From an uncultured Ruminococcus sp. (lineage in GTDB: Bacteria; Bacillota; Clostridia; Oscillospirales; Ruminococcaceae): a DNA stretch of 64,000 bases. The stretch's first letter is position 1; the number at the start of each line of letters is the position of its first letter. Made by a program: the position numbers and the translations under genes. Below, in pieces: positions 16,293-25,834 of the stretch. The notes beneath the pieces were generated by a model that made no database searches, was not told the origin of the DNA, and saw only the letters and a list, made by a program, of their open reading frames with translations. The DNA is taken from contig CADAES010000003.1 of NCBI GenBank assembly GCA_902786975.1, positions 1-64,000 on the forward strand. Direction: 5' to 3'.

Positions 16293-18494
16293 ATGCCCGA
16301 AGAGAAGATCTTTACTGTCGATATGCTTATCCAGAGGATACTTGACGGAGAAAAGCAGTACGACCTTTCAAAGATAGTCAGCGCTTATGAGCTGGCTTAC
16401 AAATACCACGACGGTCAGAAAAGAGAATCGGGTGAGCCGTATATCACCCACCCGCTTGCTGTGGCGTATATTCTGCTCGAACTGGGCATGGATACCGATA
16501 CTATCTGCGCCGCACTGCTGCATGACGTAGTCGAGGATACCGACTGCACTCTCGAAACTATCCAGAAGAAATTTGGCAGCGATGTCGCTATGCTCGTCAA
16601 CGGCGTGACAAAACTGAAAAAAGTCGAGACCTTTACAAAGGACGAGCAGAAAGCCGAGAATATACGAAAGATACTTCTTGCGATGAGCGAGGATATCAGA
16701 GTAATCATCATCAAGCTTGCCGACAGACTCCATAATATGAGAACGCTCAATTTCTGCCGTGATGAGAAAAGGCGTAATATCGCCCACGAAACGATGAATA
16801 TCTACGCTCCTATCGCTCACAGGCTCGGAATAAGGTCTATAAAGGACGAGCTTGAAGACCTTTCGTTCAAGTACCTCGACCCGTATGCATATAACGAGAT
16901 CGAAAAGCAGATGAATATGCGAAAGGGAAGCAGGGACCAGCTCGTAGAGGACCTCAAGGAGAGGATAAGAGAGCGCCTTGAAAAGGATATCCACCCTGCA
17001 CCCGTTATCGAGGGAAGAGTGAAATCCAACTACGGTATCTATAAGAAAGTCTACCGTGACGGCAAGGAGATAGACCAGATATATGACCGCTACGCTCTGA
17101 GGATAATCGTGAATACGGTCACCGAGTGCTACAACGTTCTCGGAATTATCCACGATATGTTCAGACCTATCCCCAACAGGTTCAAGGACTATATCTCCAC
17201 CCCGAAGGCTAATATGTACCAGTCTTTGCATACGACCGTCATCGGAAGAGAGGGAGTACCCTTTGAGGTGCAGATAAGAACGTGGGATATGCACAAGACC
17301 GCCGAGTACGGTATCGCTGCCCACTGGAAATACAAAGAGGGCGTTGCAGGCGGCAGCACCAAGGACGACCAGCGCCTTGCGTGGATAAGACAGATAATCG
17401 AGTCCCAGCAGGAGTCCGACGATGTCGAGGAGATAGTGCGTGCTATCAAAAATGACCTTGCCCCCGAGGACGTGTTTGCGTTCACTCCAAAGGGTGATAT
17501 GATAACCCTGCCTGTCGGTGCGACAGTTATAGACTTTGCCTACGCTATCCATACCGAGGTCGGTCATAAGATGTGCGGCGCAAAGGTCGATAAAAAAATG
17601 GTATCCTATGACTATCAGATAAAGACGGGCGAGATAATCGAGATACTCACCTCAAACGTTCCCGGACACGGTCCGAGCAGGTCGTGGCTGAACATATGCA
17701 AGACCAACGAGGCAAAATCCAAGATAAGGCTCTGGTTCAAGAGGGAACGCCGTGACGAGAATATCTTTGAGGGAAGAAGCGCCCTTGAAAGAGAATTCAG
17801 ACGCAACTATATCCGTGTGCCCGAGGACGAGCTCGAGGACTTCCTCAAAATGGATATGAAACGCCATAACTGCGATACGCTCGATGATTTCTTTGCTGCT
17901 ATCGGCTACGGCGGCGTGCAGCTTTCAAAGCTCATCGCAAGGCTGAAGCTTGAATACAACAAGAAATACGGCGACAAAGCAGCACAGGCTCCCCAGCAGG
18001 ATATCGAGACCAAGCCTGTCAGACAAAGCGGTTCGTCGGGTATCGTCGTTGACGGCATCAGCGACTGCATAGTAAGATTTGCACAGTGCTGCAACCCGCT
18101 GCCGGGCGACGAGATAATCGGCTTCATTACCAGAGGTCACGGTATATCAGTACACAGAAAGGACTGCGTCAACTACCTTCACCAGAAGGACGACCCCGAG
18201 ATGAAGGACAGGTGGGTAGCCGTCAAGTACGAGGGCGAAGGCTCAAAGCAGGGCTATTTCAAGTGTACGCTCGATATAATAGCCGTTGACAGGATAGGTC
18301 TGCTTGCGGACGTGTCTTCGGCACTTGCGATGATAAATATCTATATCTACGAATCCACCGCAAGAGAGCTCAAAAACGGCAACGCCATACTCTCTATAAC
18401 CGTAAGCATAGCAGGCATGGAACAGCTCAACAATGTTATCAACAAGCTTAAAAAGATAAAGAACGTCATTTCCGTAGAGAGAAGCGGAAAGTGA
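16293..18494 (+). CDS. relA: Bifunctional (p)ppGpp synthetase/hydrolase
   Basis: A 733-residue long RSH protein. The hydrolase HD domain has YKYHDGQKRESGEPYITHP and ALLHDVVEDT (74-83), intact, so hydrolysis is expected. The synthetase domain has GRVKSNYGIYKKV, IYDRYALRIIV and NMYQSLHTTVIG. TGS (EDVFAFTPKGDMITLP), a zinc-finger-type region with AQCCNPLPGDEIIGF, and ACT (DIIAVDRIGLLADVSSAL) follow. It makes and degrades the stringent-response alarmone. ATG 16293 lies 6 nt from GGAGGTG; a GTG at 16284 lies inside that ribosome site and is rejected. Confidence 0.96.
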   Translation: MPEEKIFTVDMLIQRILDGEKQYDLSKIVSAYELAYKYHDGQKRESGEPYITHPLAVAYILLELGMDTDTICAALLHDVVEDTDCTLETIQKKFGSDVAMLVNGVTKLKKVETFTKDEQKAENIRKILLAMSEDIRVIIIKLADRLHNMRTLNFCRDEKRRNIAHETMNIYAPIAHRLGIRSIKDELEDLSFKYLDPYAYNEIEKQMNMRKGSRDQLVEDLKERIRERLEKDIHPAPVIEGRVKSNYGIYKKVYRDGKEIDQIYDRYALRIIVNTVTECYNVLGIIHDMFRPIPNRFKDYISTPKANMYQSLHTTVIGREGVPFEVQIRTWDMHKTAEYGIAAHWKYKEGVAGGSTKDDQRLAWIRQIIESQQESDDVEEIVRAIKNDLAPEDVFAFTPKGDMITLPVGATVIDFAYAIHTEVGHKMCGAKVDKKMVSYDYQIKTGEIIEILTSNVPGHGPSRSWLNICKTNEAKSKIRLWFKRERRDENIFEGRSALEREFRRNYIRVPEDELEDFLKMDMKRHNCDTLDDFFAAIGYGGVQLSKLIARLKLEYNKKYGDKAAQAPQQDIETKPVRQSGSSGIVVDGISDCIVRFAQCCNPLPGDEIIGFITRGHGISVHRKDCVNYLHQKDDPEMKDRWVAVKYEGEGSKQGYFKCTLDIIAVDRIGLLADVSSALAMINIYIYESTARELKNGNAILSITVSIAGMEQLNNVINKLKKIKNVISVERSGK

Positions 18495-18507
18495 AACCGG
18501 AGGAACT

Positions 18508-19137
18508 ATGAAAGTTTACAGTCTTAAACCGCTTAGCATCTGCGACACCAACAGCTACCTTGTCGCAAGCGAAAAAAACAACGCCGTGCTGATAGACGCA
18601 CCGGCTGATGCAGATTATATCCTCGAACAGGCTGACCTTTTCGGGCTCACCATAAAAAAAATATTCCTTACCCACGGTCACTTTGACCATATCGGCGCCG
18701 TAGCCGACATTGTCGATAAGACAGGCTGTGAGGTCTATATCTGTGCGTTTGACAAAAACAAGCTCACCGATGAGAACAGTATGCTCGTCAATCACTTTAT
18801 GGTCCACGGCTACCGCAAATATGAAGGCGAGGTCATCACGTTTACTGAAAATGATATCTTAAAGCTTGACGAACTTGAATTTGACGTAGTGGAAACTCCG
18901 GGACATACAAGCGGTTCGGTATGCTTTATCTGCGGAAACGTTATGTTCTCGGGCGATACGCTGTTTGCACGCTCCTGCGGAAGAACAGACCTTCCCGACG
19001 GTGACCCTGCGGCTATGAAAAAATCGATGAAAAAGCTGAAGGAACTCGGAGGCGACCTCAAGGTATACCCGGGCCATATGCAGCCCACTACGCTTGATAC
19101 CGAAAGAAAATACAACCATTTTATGCAGGGCATATGA
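18508..19137 (+). CDS. MBL-fold metallo-hydrolase (glyoxalase II-like)
   Basis: A 209-residue metallo-beta-lactamase-fold enzyme. The metal-binding signature is FLTHGHFDHIGAV (HxHxDH), followed by TPGHTSGSVCF and SGDTLFARSCGRTD, with a last His in YPGHMQPTT. The pattern matches the small hydrolases next to relA and hemZ in many Clostridia; they are glyoxalase II-like, but true glutathione thioester substrates are unlikely here. The start follows CGGAGG, 13 nt after relA ends, so it belongs to the same operon. Confidence 0.88.
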   Translation: MKVYSLKPLSICDTNSYLVASEKNNAVLIDAPADADYILEQADLFGLTIKKIFLTHGHFDHIGAVADIVDKTGCEVYICAFDKNKLTDENSMLVNHFMVHGYRKYEGEVITFTENDILKLDELEFDVVETPGHTSGSVCFICGNVMFSGDTLFARSCGRTDLPDGDPAAMKKSMKKLKELGGDLKVYPGHMQPTTLDTERKYNHFMQGI

Positions 19138-19164
19138 TCCTGCGGAAAACGGACGGATAAGATA

Positions 19165-20622
19165 ATGAAACTGTGTTTCAGCGGAAATGATTACAAATAT
19201 GAACTTGAAGGCGTGATGAAGCTGTTTATCCCCGCAACGCTGTTTGATATCGTCTACGGTGATGAGATACCAAAAGACGGTGACTTTGCGTTCGTCAGGG
19301 TCAGACAGCTGGGGCATCACGCCCTTTTGTATGTGCTTTGCAGCTATAACGGCAGGCGTGCGCATAAGGTGTGCACAGCACAAAAGCAGGACGACTATGA
19401 GCTTTGCCTTTCCCGACTGCTGTTCAAAGCTATGAGCAGCCTTACGGGGAATACTCCAAAGTGGGGCGTTATCACGGGAATCAGACCCGTGAAGCAGGTC
19501 AACAGATACCTGAGCCGGAATATGAACGAAAGCGAGATATTCGACGCCATGCGCAGGGATTATCTCTGCTCACGTGAAAAGTGCGATATAGCACTGAAAA
19601 CTGCCTATGCCCAGAAAGCTGTACTTGACGGGCTGAAGGACAACAGCTTCAGCCTCTATGTTTCGATACCGTTTTGCCCGACAAGGTGCTCCTATTGCTC
19701 GTTTGTTTCGCAGTCTGTCGAGCAGTGCCTCGGACAGATACCCGAGTATCTCGATAACCTGTGCAAGGAGATGGAGTATACCGCAAAGCTTGTTTCAAGG
19801 CTCGGACTTGTGCTTGACACAGTCTATTTCGGCGGCGGCACACCGACTACGCTTGAAGCCGACCAGCTTGAAAGACTTATGAAAACCATAGCAAACAGCT
19901 TTGACCTTTCACAGCTTCGTGAGTACACCGTCGAAGCGGGCAGACCCGATACGATAACGAAACAAAAGCTTGAAGCTATAAAACGAAACGGCTGTACAAG
20001 AGTTTCGATAAACCCGCAGACGCTCTCTGACAGCGTGCTTGAAAAGATAGGCAGAAAGCACACCACCGAGCAGTTCTTCAAAGCCTATGAGCTTGCAAGA
20101 GAGGTCGGCTTTGACAGCATCAATACCGATATCATCGCAGGTCTGCCCTCGGATACCCCGGAGAGCTTTGCGTATACCGTCGATAAGCTTATACAGCTCG
20201 GCGCAGAGAATATCACCGTCCATACGCTGTCCATAAAACGTGCCGCAAGGCTGAACCGTGACCGTGAGGAGGGCTTGCTGGAAAACCCTGCCGATAAAAT
20301 GGTCGGCTATGCGACGAAAAGGCTGCTTGAAAGCGGCTATGTGCCTTACTATCTTTACAGGCAGAAGAATATGCTTGAAAACCTCGAGAACATAGGCTGG
20401 TCAAAGCCCGGAAAGGAAAGCCTGTACAACGTGTATATAATGGAAGAGGTGCAGACTATCCTCGCTGTCGGTGCGGGCGGCTCAACAAAGCTTGTCGATA
20501 CAAAGAACAAGCGGCTGGAGCGTGTTTTCAATTACAAGTTCCCGCTTGAATACAACAGGCACTTTGAGCTTATGCTCGAAAAGAAAAAGGAAACAGAGGA
20601 TTTTTATGCTCACAAAGAATGA
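19165..20622 (+). CDS. hemZ: Coproporphyrinogen III oxidase-like radical SAM protein HemZ
   Basis: A 485-residue radical SAM enzyme of the HemZ group (oxygen-independent coproporphyrinogen dehydrogenase relatives). The [4Fe-4S] motif is FCPTRCSYCSF with Cys171, 175 and 178; GGGTPTTLEADQL and NTDIIAGLPSDTPESF are standard for the HemN/HemZ/HemW superfamily. The ~150-residue N-terminal extension before the radical SAM core is what sets HemZ apart. Whether it works in haem synthesis or as a haem chaperone in this anaerobe is uncertain. It overlaps rlmD by 17 nt. Confidence 0.9.
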   Translation: MKLCFSGNDYKYELEGVMKLFIPATLFDIVYGDEIPKDGDFAFVRVRQLGHHALLYVLCSYNGRRAHKVCTAQKQDDYELCLSRLLFKAMSSLTGNTPKWGVITGIRPVKQVNRYLSRNMNESEIFDAMRRDYLCSREKCDIALKTAYAQKAVLDGLKDNSFSLYVSIPFCPTRCSYCSFVSQSVEQCLGQIPEYLDNLCKEMEYTAKLVSRLGLVLDTVYFGGGTPTTLEADQLERLMKTIANSFDLSQLREYTVEAGRPDTITKQKLEAIKRNGCTRVSINPQTLSDSVLEKIGRKHTTEQFFKAYELAREVGFDSINTDIIAGLPSDTPESFAYTVDKLIQLGAENITVHTLSIKRAARLNRDREEGLLENPADKMVGYATKRLLESGYVPYYLYRQKNMLENLENIGWSKPGKESLYNVYIMEEVQTILAVGAGGSTKLVDTKNKRLERVFNYKFPLEYNRHFELMLEKKKETEDFYAHKE

Positions 20623-21964
20623 CGAGATAATTCTTGAAATAACCGATATAACCAACGAGGGAAACGGTGTCGGACACTATGACGGCATGGCTGTCTTTGT
20701 TTCATCATCGGCAGTCGGCGACGTTATAAACTGCAGGATAGTCAAAGTAAATAAAAGCTACTGCTACGGCATCATCACCGGCTTTGTGCAGCGCTCGCCG
20801 TTCAGATGTGCAGATAGCTGCCCCGTATCAAGGACCTGCGGCGGCTGTTCGTTCAGACACTTCACCTACGAGCAGGAGTGCGAGGTCAAAAACAGATTTG
20901 TCAAAGCCTCGTTTGAGCGCATCGGAAAAATATCAGCCGAATACGAGCCGTTCCTCGGCTGCGACAGAATAGCCCATTACCGCAACAAGGCACAGTACCC
21001 CGTGGGTGTGTTCGACGCGAAAGCCGTCTGCGGCTTTTATGCCAAGCGTTCTCACAGGATATGCTCCCATACCGGCTGTGAACTCCAGCCCGGGATATTC
21101 GCAGGAATAACGGACAGCATAATGAGCTTTGTCAACGAAAACAGTATAAAAGCTTACGACGAGATATCGGGAAGCGGTCTGCTCAGACATATCTACCTGC
21201 GCCGCGGCGAGCATACAAAAGAGATAATGCTGTGCCTTGTCGTAACGAGCATCGCAGACGCTAAGTGCTTCAATAAGCTATTTTTCCCGCTGACTGTAGA
21301 GTTCCCCGATATAAAGAGCATCGTGCTCAACGAAAACCCGAATAATACCAACGTTATTATGGGCAAAAAGACCGTGACCGTCTACGGCTCCGACAGGATA
21401 ACCGATATTATGTGCGGCAACAGGATAACCATTTCTCCGCAGTCGTTCTACCAGGTCAATACCTTGCAGGCGGAAAAGCTGTATGCGATTGCAAAGGATT
21501 ATGCACAGCTTGATGAAAACTCCGTCCTGCTCGATCTTTACTGCGGTGCGGGAACGATAGGGCTTTCGATGTGCAAAGGCATAAAAAAGCTCATCGGAGT
21601 CGAGATAATACCGCAGGCGATAGAAAACGCAAAGAGCAACGCCGAGCTGAATGATATAACCAACGCCGAGTTCATCTGCGGAGATGCGGGCAAGGTCGCA
21701 GGCATACTCTATGAAAGAGGCGAGCGCCCCGATGTCATCATCGCCGACCCAGCAAGAAAGGGCTGCGACAGGCAGAGCCTTGAATATATGGCGAAAATGC
21801 AGCCCGACAGGATAGTGATGATATCCTGCAACCACGCCACCGCCGCAAGGGACTGCGCTATACTCGGAGAGCTCGGCTATAAGACCGAAAAGATAAGAGG
21901 AGTAGACCTCTTCCCGAGAACGACGCATGTGGAGTGCGTGATATTGCTCAAAAGAGATAGTTGA
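20606..21964 (+). CDS. rlmD: 23S rRNA (uracil-C5)-methyltransferase, RlmD/RumA type
   Basis: A 452-residue SAM-dependent RNA methyltransferase. It has a TRAM domain at the start (ITDITNEGNGVGHYDGMAVF), a four-Cys iron-sulfur motif C68/C72/C78/C81 (RCADSCPVSRTCGGC), the SAM-binding LLDLYCGAGTIGLSM, the DPARKGCD loop, and the catalytic cysteine in MISCNHATAARD. It methylates uracil C5 in 23S rRNA (the U1939 or related site). ATG 20606 is preferred, with AGAGGA upstream; reading further back would enter hemZ. Last gene of the recJ operon. Confidence 0.92.
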   Translation: MLTKNDEIILEITDITNEGNGVGHYDGMAVFVSSSAVGDVINCRIVKVNKSYCYGIITGFVQRSPFRCADSCPVSRTCGGCSFRHFTYEQECEVKNRFVKASFERIGKISAEYEPFLGCDRIAHYRNKAQYPVGVFDAKAVCGFYAKRSHRICSHTGCELQPGIFAGITDSIMSFVNENSIKAYDEISGSGLLRHIYLRRGEHTKEIMLCLVVTSIADAKCFNKLFFPLTVEFPDIKSIVLNENPNNTNVIMGKKTVTVYGSDRITDIMCGNRITISPQSFYQVNTLQAEKLYAIAKDYAQLDENSVLLDLYCGAGTIGLSMCKGIKKLIGVEIIPQAIENAKSNAELNDITNAEFICGDAGKVAGILYERGERPDVIIADPARKGCDRQSLEYMAKMQPDRIVMISCNHATAARDCAILGELGYKTEKIRGVDLFPRTTHVECVILLKRDS

Positions 21965-21987
21965 CTTGGAATAAATGGGGAGACTAA

Positions 21988-22466
21988 ATGGAGATTTCTA
22001 TAAGAGAATGGAGAATCAATGATAAAGCTGCGCTTGCAGAAAATCTGAATAACCTTAATGTGCTTAATAATCTGAGGGACGGTTTGCCGTATCCATATAC
22101 AGAGCAGGATGCAGAGGAGTTCATTCGTGCTATGTTATCATCAGATAAAAACAATACTTTTGCATTTGCGATAACACTTGATGATAAAGTTATCGGCAGC
22201 ATCGGAGTTTTTCGTCAGGATAATATACATTTCCATACAGCAGAAATGGGTTACTACATCGGTGAAGCATATTGGGGGAACGGTTATGCGACAAGTGCGA
22301 TAAAGCAGGTATGCCGCTATGTGTTTGAGCATACCGATATCATTCGCATCTTTGCAGAGCCGTTCTCACATAATATTGCCTCATGCAGAGCCTTACATTA
22401 AGGAGCAACGCCGTGAAATGCGGAAATATCGTTGATATGAAAATGTATGCGCTTATCAAAGAATGA
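21988..22466 (+). pseudogene. GNAT N-acetyltransferase, inactivated by an internal deletion
   Basis: From ATG 21988 the frame reads a RimJ-type acetyltransferase (ISIREWRINDKAALAENL, then AEMGYYIGEAYWGNGYATSA, FAEPFSHNIASCRAL) and stops at 22399-22401. The missing C-terminus continues in another frame right after: TLRSNAVKCGNIVDMKMYAL, ending at TGA 22464-22466. Intact relatives have about ten residues (EKAGFxxEG) between RAL and TLRS. A deletion of roughly 25-30 bp with a frameshift explains this. The protein would lack its final strand and is probably inactive. Confidence 0.8.
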
Positions 22467-22522
22467 TACAGTGAATGCGATATTCTACTTTTAATAGTTT
22501 TTTATGTGAGGTGTATTTTCTT

Positions 22523-23728
22523 ATGGGTAATGAGATCGTAGAATTGACCGAAAACATGATATCTGAATTATCTATGATCAATTCGGTCGAAAACTCTGTC
22601 TGTTTACCTATTGAAAAGCTTTCATCGCTTGGCGAGTTTGTCAGAAAAGCTTTTATCAGTTTTGGATTAAACTCCGAAATACCTGTTTCAAAAGGGGAAA
22701 CTCTTTTCAGGACAATTAATGTTGACCCTGCAGATGTTCTGAAAAAAGCAAAGGACGGCTCCTACTGGGGAGCAATACGAAAAGCAGACGGAACGTCTAA
22801 AATGGCTAAGTTTGCTGAAATAAGTCATTTTTCTGTAAAAAAAGCTGTTACTGTAAATCCTGCGCTTGCTTTAATGGCGGCAACACTTCGTACTCTTGAA
22901 AAAAAGCTTGATAAGATTACTAAACTCAGCGAACAAATAGTTTCTTTTTTGGAGAATGAAAAGCGTTCTGAAATTGTTGCAGATGTTCAAACTCTGCTTA
23001 ATATCATTTCAAATTATAAGTATAATTGGGATAATGATATGTACTTGACTAACAATCATAAAATGGTGCTTGATATTCAGCGAACTGCGAGAAAAAACAT
23101 TAATTTCTATCAAAAAACTATTGATGATTTGCTTTCAAAAAAGAAAACATCTGCCACTCAAAAACAGACTGATGCTTTGTTGAATTGTTATATTAACGCT
23201 TTTCAATACTTGAAAATGTCTTTATATACATATTCAATGGCATCTATGCTCGATGTAATGATAAGCGGTAACTTTTACGAGTCTTACGTTCAGAATAAAA
23301 TATCAGAAATACAAGAAATATCAATGAATTACCGTGAACTGTTTGAAAAGAGTTCGGTATTCCTTGAAAAACAAAGTGCCAAAACGTTGTCAAATAACGT
23401 TCTTAAAGGCTTGGGGGTCGCAAGCGGAACAGCAGGTAAAGTATTCAGCAGTATCCCTGTTGTAAAGAAAGGACACGTTGGTAAAGCGCTTATAAACAAA
23501 AGTGATGTAATAAAGACAAGCGCACAGGAAAATGATGATAAAGCAGTTAAACTGTTTGCGCAGTATAATAACCCACAAACAAATATATTTGTTGAGAAGC
23601 TTCAAGAAATTAAATGCATCTATAAATCAAATGAAATACTAATAACTGAAGATAATGTGTATTTTATAGAAAACAAACAGGATGAGGATAATATTTGGGG
23701 AGACAATAATGAACACACAAAGTATTAA
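22523..23728 (+). CDS. Unknown A+T-rich gene, mostly alpha-helical protein
   Basis: A 401-residue protein I do not recognise. ATG 22523 is preferred (GAGGTG 9 nt upstream). Residues ~85-300 look helical with possible coiled-coil stretches (RTLEKKLDKITKLSEQIVSF, YESYVQNKISEIQEISMNYR). A glycine-rich, mildly hydrophobic segment (NNVLKGLGVASGTAGKVFSS) lies near residue 310, and the C-terminus is polar. There is no signal peptide. The coding sequence is visibly richer in A+T than neighbouring genes, and it sits directly after a broken GNAT gene, both hints of recent acquisition. Its 3' end overlaps the next gene by 20 nt. Confidence 0.7.
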   Translation: MGNEIVELTENMISELSMINSVENSVCLPIEKLSSLGEFVRKAFISFGLNSEIPVSKGETLFRTINVDPADVLKKAKDGSYWGAIRKADGTSKMAKFAEISHFSVKKAVTVNPALALMAATLRTLEKKLDKITKLSEQIVSFLENEKRSEIVADVQTLLNIISNYKYNWDNDMYLTNNHKMVLDIQRTARKNINFYQKTIDDLLSKKKTSATQKQTDALLNCYINAFQYLKMSLYTYSMASMLDVMISGNFYESYVQNKISEIQEISMNYRELFEKSSVFLEKQSAKTLSNNVLKGLGVASGTAGKVFSSIPVVKKGHVGKALINKSDVIKTSAQENDDKAVKLFAQYNNPQTNIFVEKLQEIKCIYKSNEILITEDNVYFIENKQDEDNIWGDNNEHTKY

Positions 23729-24149
23729 TAATGACCTCAAGCGTTCCCGCCTTATCTATGCGGGTATCTTTGTTCTGCTGTTTGCAGTCGAGATATTTAT
23801 AGGTATGTATGTCCACGACTCGTTCGTCCGCCCGTATGTAGGCGATATGCTCGTCGTTATACTGCTGTGGGCGCTTGTGCGTATCTTCATTCCTCGAAAG
23901 GCTGTGTGGCTGTCGGGGGCGATATTTGTATTCTCCGTGCTTGTCGAGCTGACCCAGCTGATACCTCTCGCAGACTTTCTGGGCATCGAGAACCGACTTG
24001 TCCGAGTGCTTATGGGAACATCGTTCGCAGTCGGAGATATCTTTGCCTACGCTGCGGGGTGCGCTGTAACGGCGGTCGTTGACATAGCAGTATTCAGACA
24101 AAGAAAACGCTTGAACAATGATAGGGGGAGTACCGATGAACACAGATGA
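23709..24149 (+). CDS. DUF2809-type small membrane protein
   Basis: A 146-residue integral membrane protein with four predicted helices (LIYAGIFVLLFAVEIFIGMY; VGDMLVVILLWALVRIF; WLSGAIFVFSVLVELTQLI; VGDIFAYAAGCAVTAVVDIA). The R-P-Y-V-G-D-M-L motif and the VELTQ helix are characteristic of DUF2809. Function unknown for the family. ATG 23709 with GGGGAG 6 nt upstream is chosen over 23682; it begins inside the end of the preceding gene and overlaps the following one, so 22523-24825 are probably co-transcribed. Confidence 0.78.
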   Translation: MNTQSINNDLKRSRLIYAGIFVLLFAVEIFIGMYVHDSFVRPYVGDMLVVILLWALVRIFIPRKAVWLSGAIFVFSVLVELTQLIPLADFLGIENRLVRVLMGTSFAVGDIFAYAAGCAVTAVVDIAVFRQRKRLNNDRGSTDEHR

Positions 24150-24825
24150 AATAAGGCAAAAGCTCTTTGAGCTTGCCGACGAAAAGTACCGTGAAATGCA
24201 GATAAAGACCACTCCGACTGTTGATGCTGACAGCTTTATCGGCGTGCGCACACCTCCGCTGAGAGCGCTTGCAAAGGAGCTTTCAAAGCGTGACGATATC
24301 GCTGATTTTCTTAGCGGCTTGCCGCACAGATACTTCGACGAGAACCAGCTCCACGGCTTTATAATCTCCCTCGATAAGGACTTTGAGCGCTGTATCGCAA
24401 ATGTCGAAGCGTTCCTGCCGTATGTCGATAACTGGGCGACCTGCGACCAGACTAACCCTAAGGTCTTTGCAAAGCACAAGACCGAGCTTTTGCAGCATAT
24501 CAGAGTCTGGCTCGCCTCGGACAGGACCTACACGGTGCGCTTCGGGATAAAGATGCTTATGGACCATTTTCTCGACGAAAGCTTTGAACTGAAATATCCG
24601 AAAGCTGTTGCAAAGATACGCTCGGACGAGTATTATGTGAAAATGATGCAGGCCTGGTATTTCGCAACGGCTCTTGCAAAGCAGTACGACGCAGTCCTGC
24701 CGTTCATCGAGGGCAAAAAGCTCGATGCCTGGACGCACAATAAGGCGATACAGAAATCCGTGGAAAGCTATCGGATAACCGATGAACAAAAGCAGTATCT
24801 CAAAACGTTGAAAATTAAAAAGTAA
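24136..24825 (+). CDS. DNA alkylation repair protein, AlkD/ALK HEAT-repeat family
   Basis: A 229-residue all-helical protein. GVRTPPLRALAKEL, HGFIISLDKDFERCIANVEA, FLPYVDNWATCDQTNPKVFA and VRFGIKMLMDHFL match the HEAT-like repeat DNA glycosylase family that removes 3-methyladenine and 7-methylguanine. The D-N-W-A-T-C-D motif contains the conserved Trp and Asp of the active-site cleft. ATG 24136 has GGGGGAG 5 nt before it. Cytoplasmic base-excision repair is the likely role. Confidence 0.88.
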   Translation: MNTDEIRQKLFELADEKYREMQIKTTPTVDADSFIGVRTPPLRALAKELSKRDDIADFLSGLPHRYFDENQLHGFIISLDKDFERCIANVEAFLPYVDNWATCDQTNPKVFAKHKTELLQHIRVWLASDRTYTVRFGIKMLMDHFLDESFELKYPKAVAKIRSDEYYVKMMQAWYFATALAKQYDAVLPFIEGKKLDAWTHNKAIQKSVESYRITDEQKQYLKTLKIKK

Positions 24826-24839
24826 AGGAGTGTTGCAGT

Positions 24840-25697
24840 GTGGGAAAAGACGGTTTCGGCGGAGGCTTGGGCAGCGGCATGATGGGCGCAGCCGGTATGC
24901 AGGATTGCTGCGGCGGAAAGCACGAGTCTGTTGACAGCAGTGCGCCAAAAGTGATAGAGTCCGACGAGCTTATCAGCTTTTCGTATGCAGACCGTAAGAT
25001 AAGCTGCTCCTGTCAGCTTTGCGATGACGGACTTTATGTAAGCGCAAACGGCGGCAATTCAAGCAGGAGAGACGGTACGAGATTTTGCGTAAGATACCGT
25101 TCCTGCACAGATTTCCTGCTCGGAAAGCTCAACAGTATCATAAAATCCCATGAACTTGCAAGAAACAATGGCTACCACTGTACTGTCGACGGACTGCCGA
25201 ACGGCTGCGGTGATTACATCAAAGCAGAATACAAAAGCGGCGAGATGCTGTATATGAATTCAAATCAGACGCCGACTGTCGGATATCCCGCTGACGACGA
25301 AATATACGATGCCTTTCACGATGACGCTTTAAAAAACGGGCTGGACTTCAATACCGCAGGCTCAAATGTTCAGCTTTATGACGATGCTGATAGGGATTAT
25401 CTGCAGGGCAAGTGGAAAGGCAAGCATTTCGGCAGGGAGATAGTTGCCGTATTCACAGGCGTTACCGTAAAGATATTTGTTGATGGCAATATGACCGATA
25501 ACTGCGAATATATTATATATCAAGGCAGCGTCAGAACGAACAGGCTCAAAGAGGGCAGGACAAAAGCAGAGACCGACTACGATTACGAGGAGTTTGAGGG
25601 CTGCTCGTGCATGCGCAAAAAGAACCATTTTACAATGACCTGCTACTTTATGAAGGAGTCCTATTCCACCTGTGACCTGTATAAGCAGGATAACTGA
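24840..25697 (+). CDS. Unknown protein with Gly-rich, Cys-containing N-terminus
   Basis: A 285-residue soluble protein starting at GTG 24840, 9 nt after AAGGAG. The first ~30 residues are Gly/Met-rich with CCGG (GFGGGLGSGMMGAAGMQDCC); later sections are rich in Cys, Asp and Tyr (KISCSCQLCDDGLYVSANGG; EFEGCSCMRKKNHFTMTCY). No signal peptide or membrane helix. A C-terminal beta-rich part from about residue 185 (YLQGKWKGKHFGREIVAVF) resembles small lipocalin-like or 'lack-of-fit' barrels only vaguely. I do not recognise the family. It follows the alkD-like gene by 14 nt. Confidence 0.7.
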   Translation: MGKDGFGGGLGSGMMGAAGMQDCCGGKHESVDSSAPKVIESDELISFSYADRKISCSCQLCDDGLYVSANGGNSSRRDGTRFCVRYRSCTDFLLGKLNSIIKSHELARNNGYHCTVDGLPNGCGDYIKAEYKSGEMLYMNSNQTPTVGYPADDEIYDAFHDDALKNGLDFNTAGSNVQLYDDADRDYLQGKWKGKHFGREIVAVFTGVTVKIFVDGNMTDNCEYIIYQGSVRTNRLKEGRTKAETDYDYEEFEGCSCMRKKNHFTMTCYFMKESYSTCDLYKQDN

Positions 25698-25759
25698 CTG
25701 TTACAAAACGTAACCATTGTGTTGAAATGTGATAGAATGATAAAAAATCACGGTTTCCC

Positions 25760-25788
25760 TTGCAATTTCAGTAACATTGTGCTATAAT
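25760..25788 (+). promoter_or_regulatory. Promoter of the nfeD-SPFH operon
   Basis: TTGCAA (25760-25765), 17-bp spacer, TATAAT (25783-25788). Confidence 0.8.
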
Positions 25789-25834
25789 GTGCAGGAAGGC
25801 TGAAAGCCTGAAATATATAAAATAGGGGGGAGAT

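Noticed and set aside
16368..17567. A 399-codon reverse open frame
   Set aside because: It is opposite the strongly conserved relA hydrolase and synthetase domains, with no ribosome site of its own.
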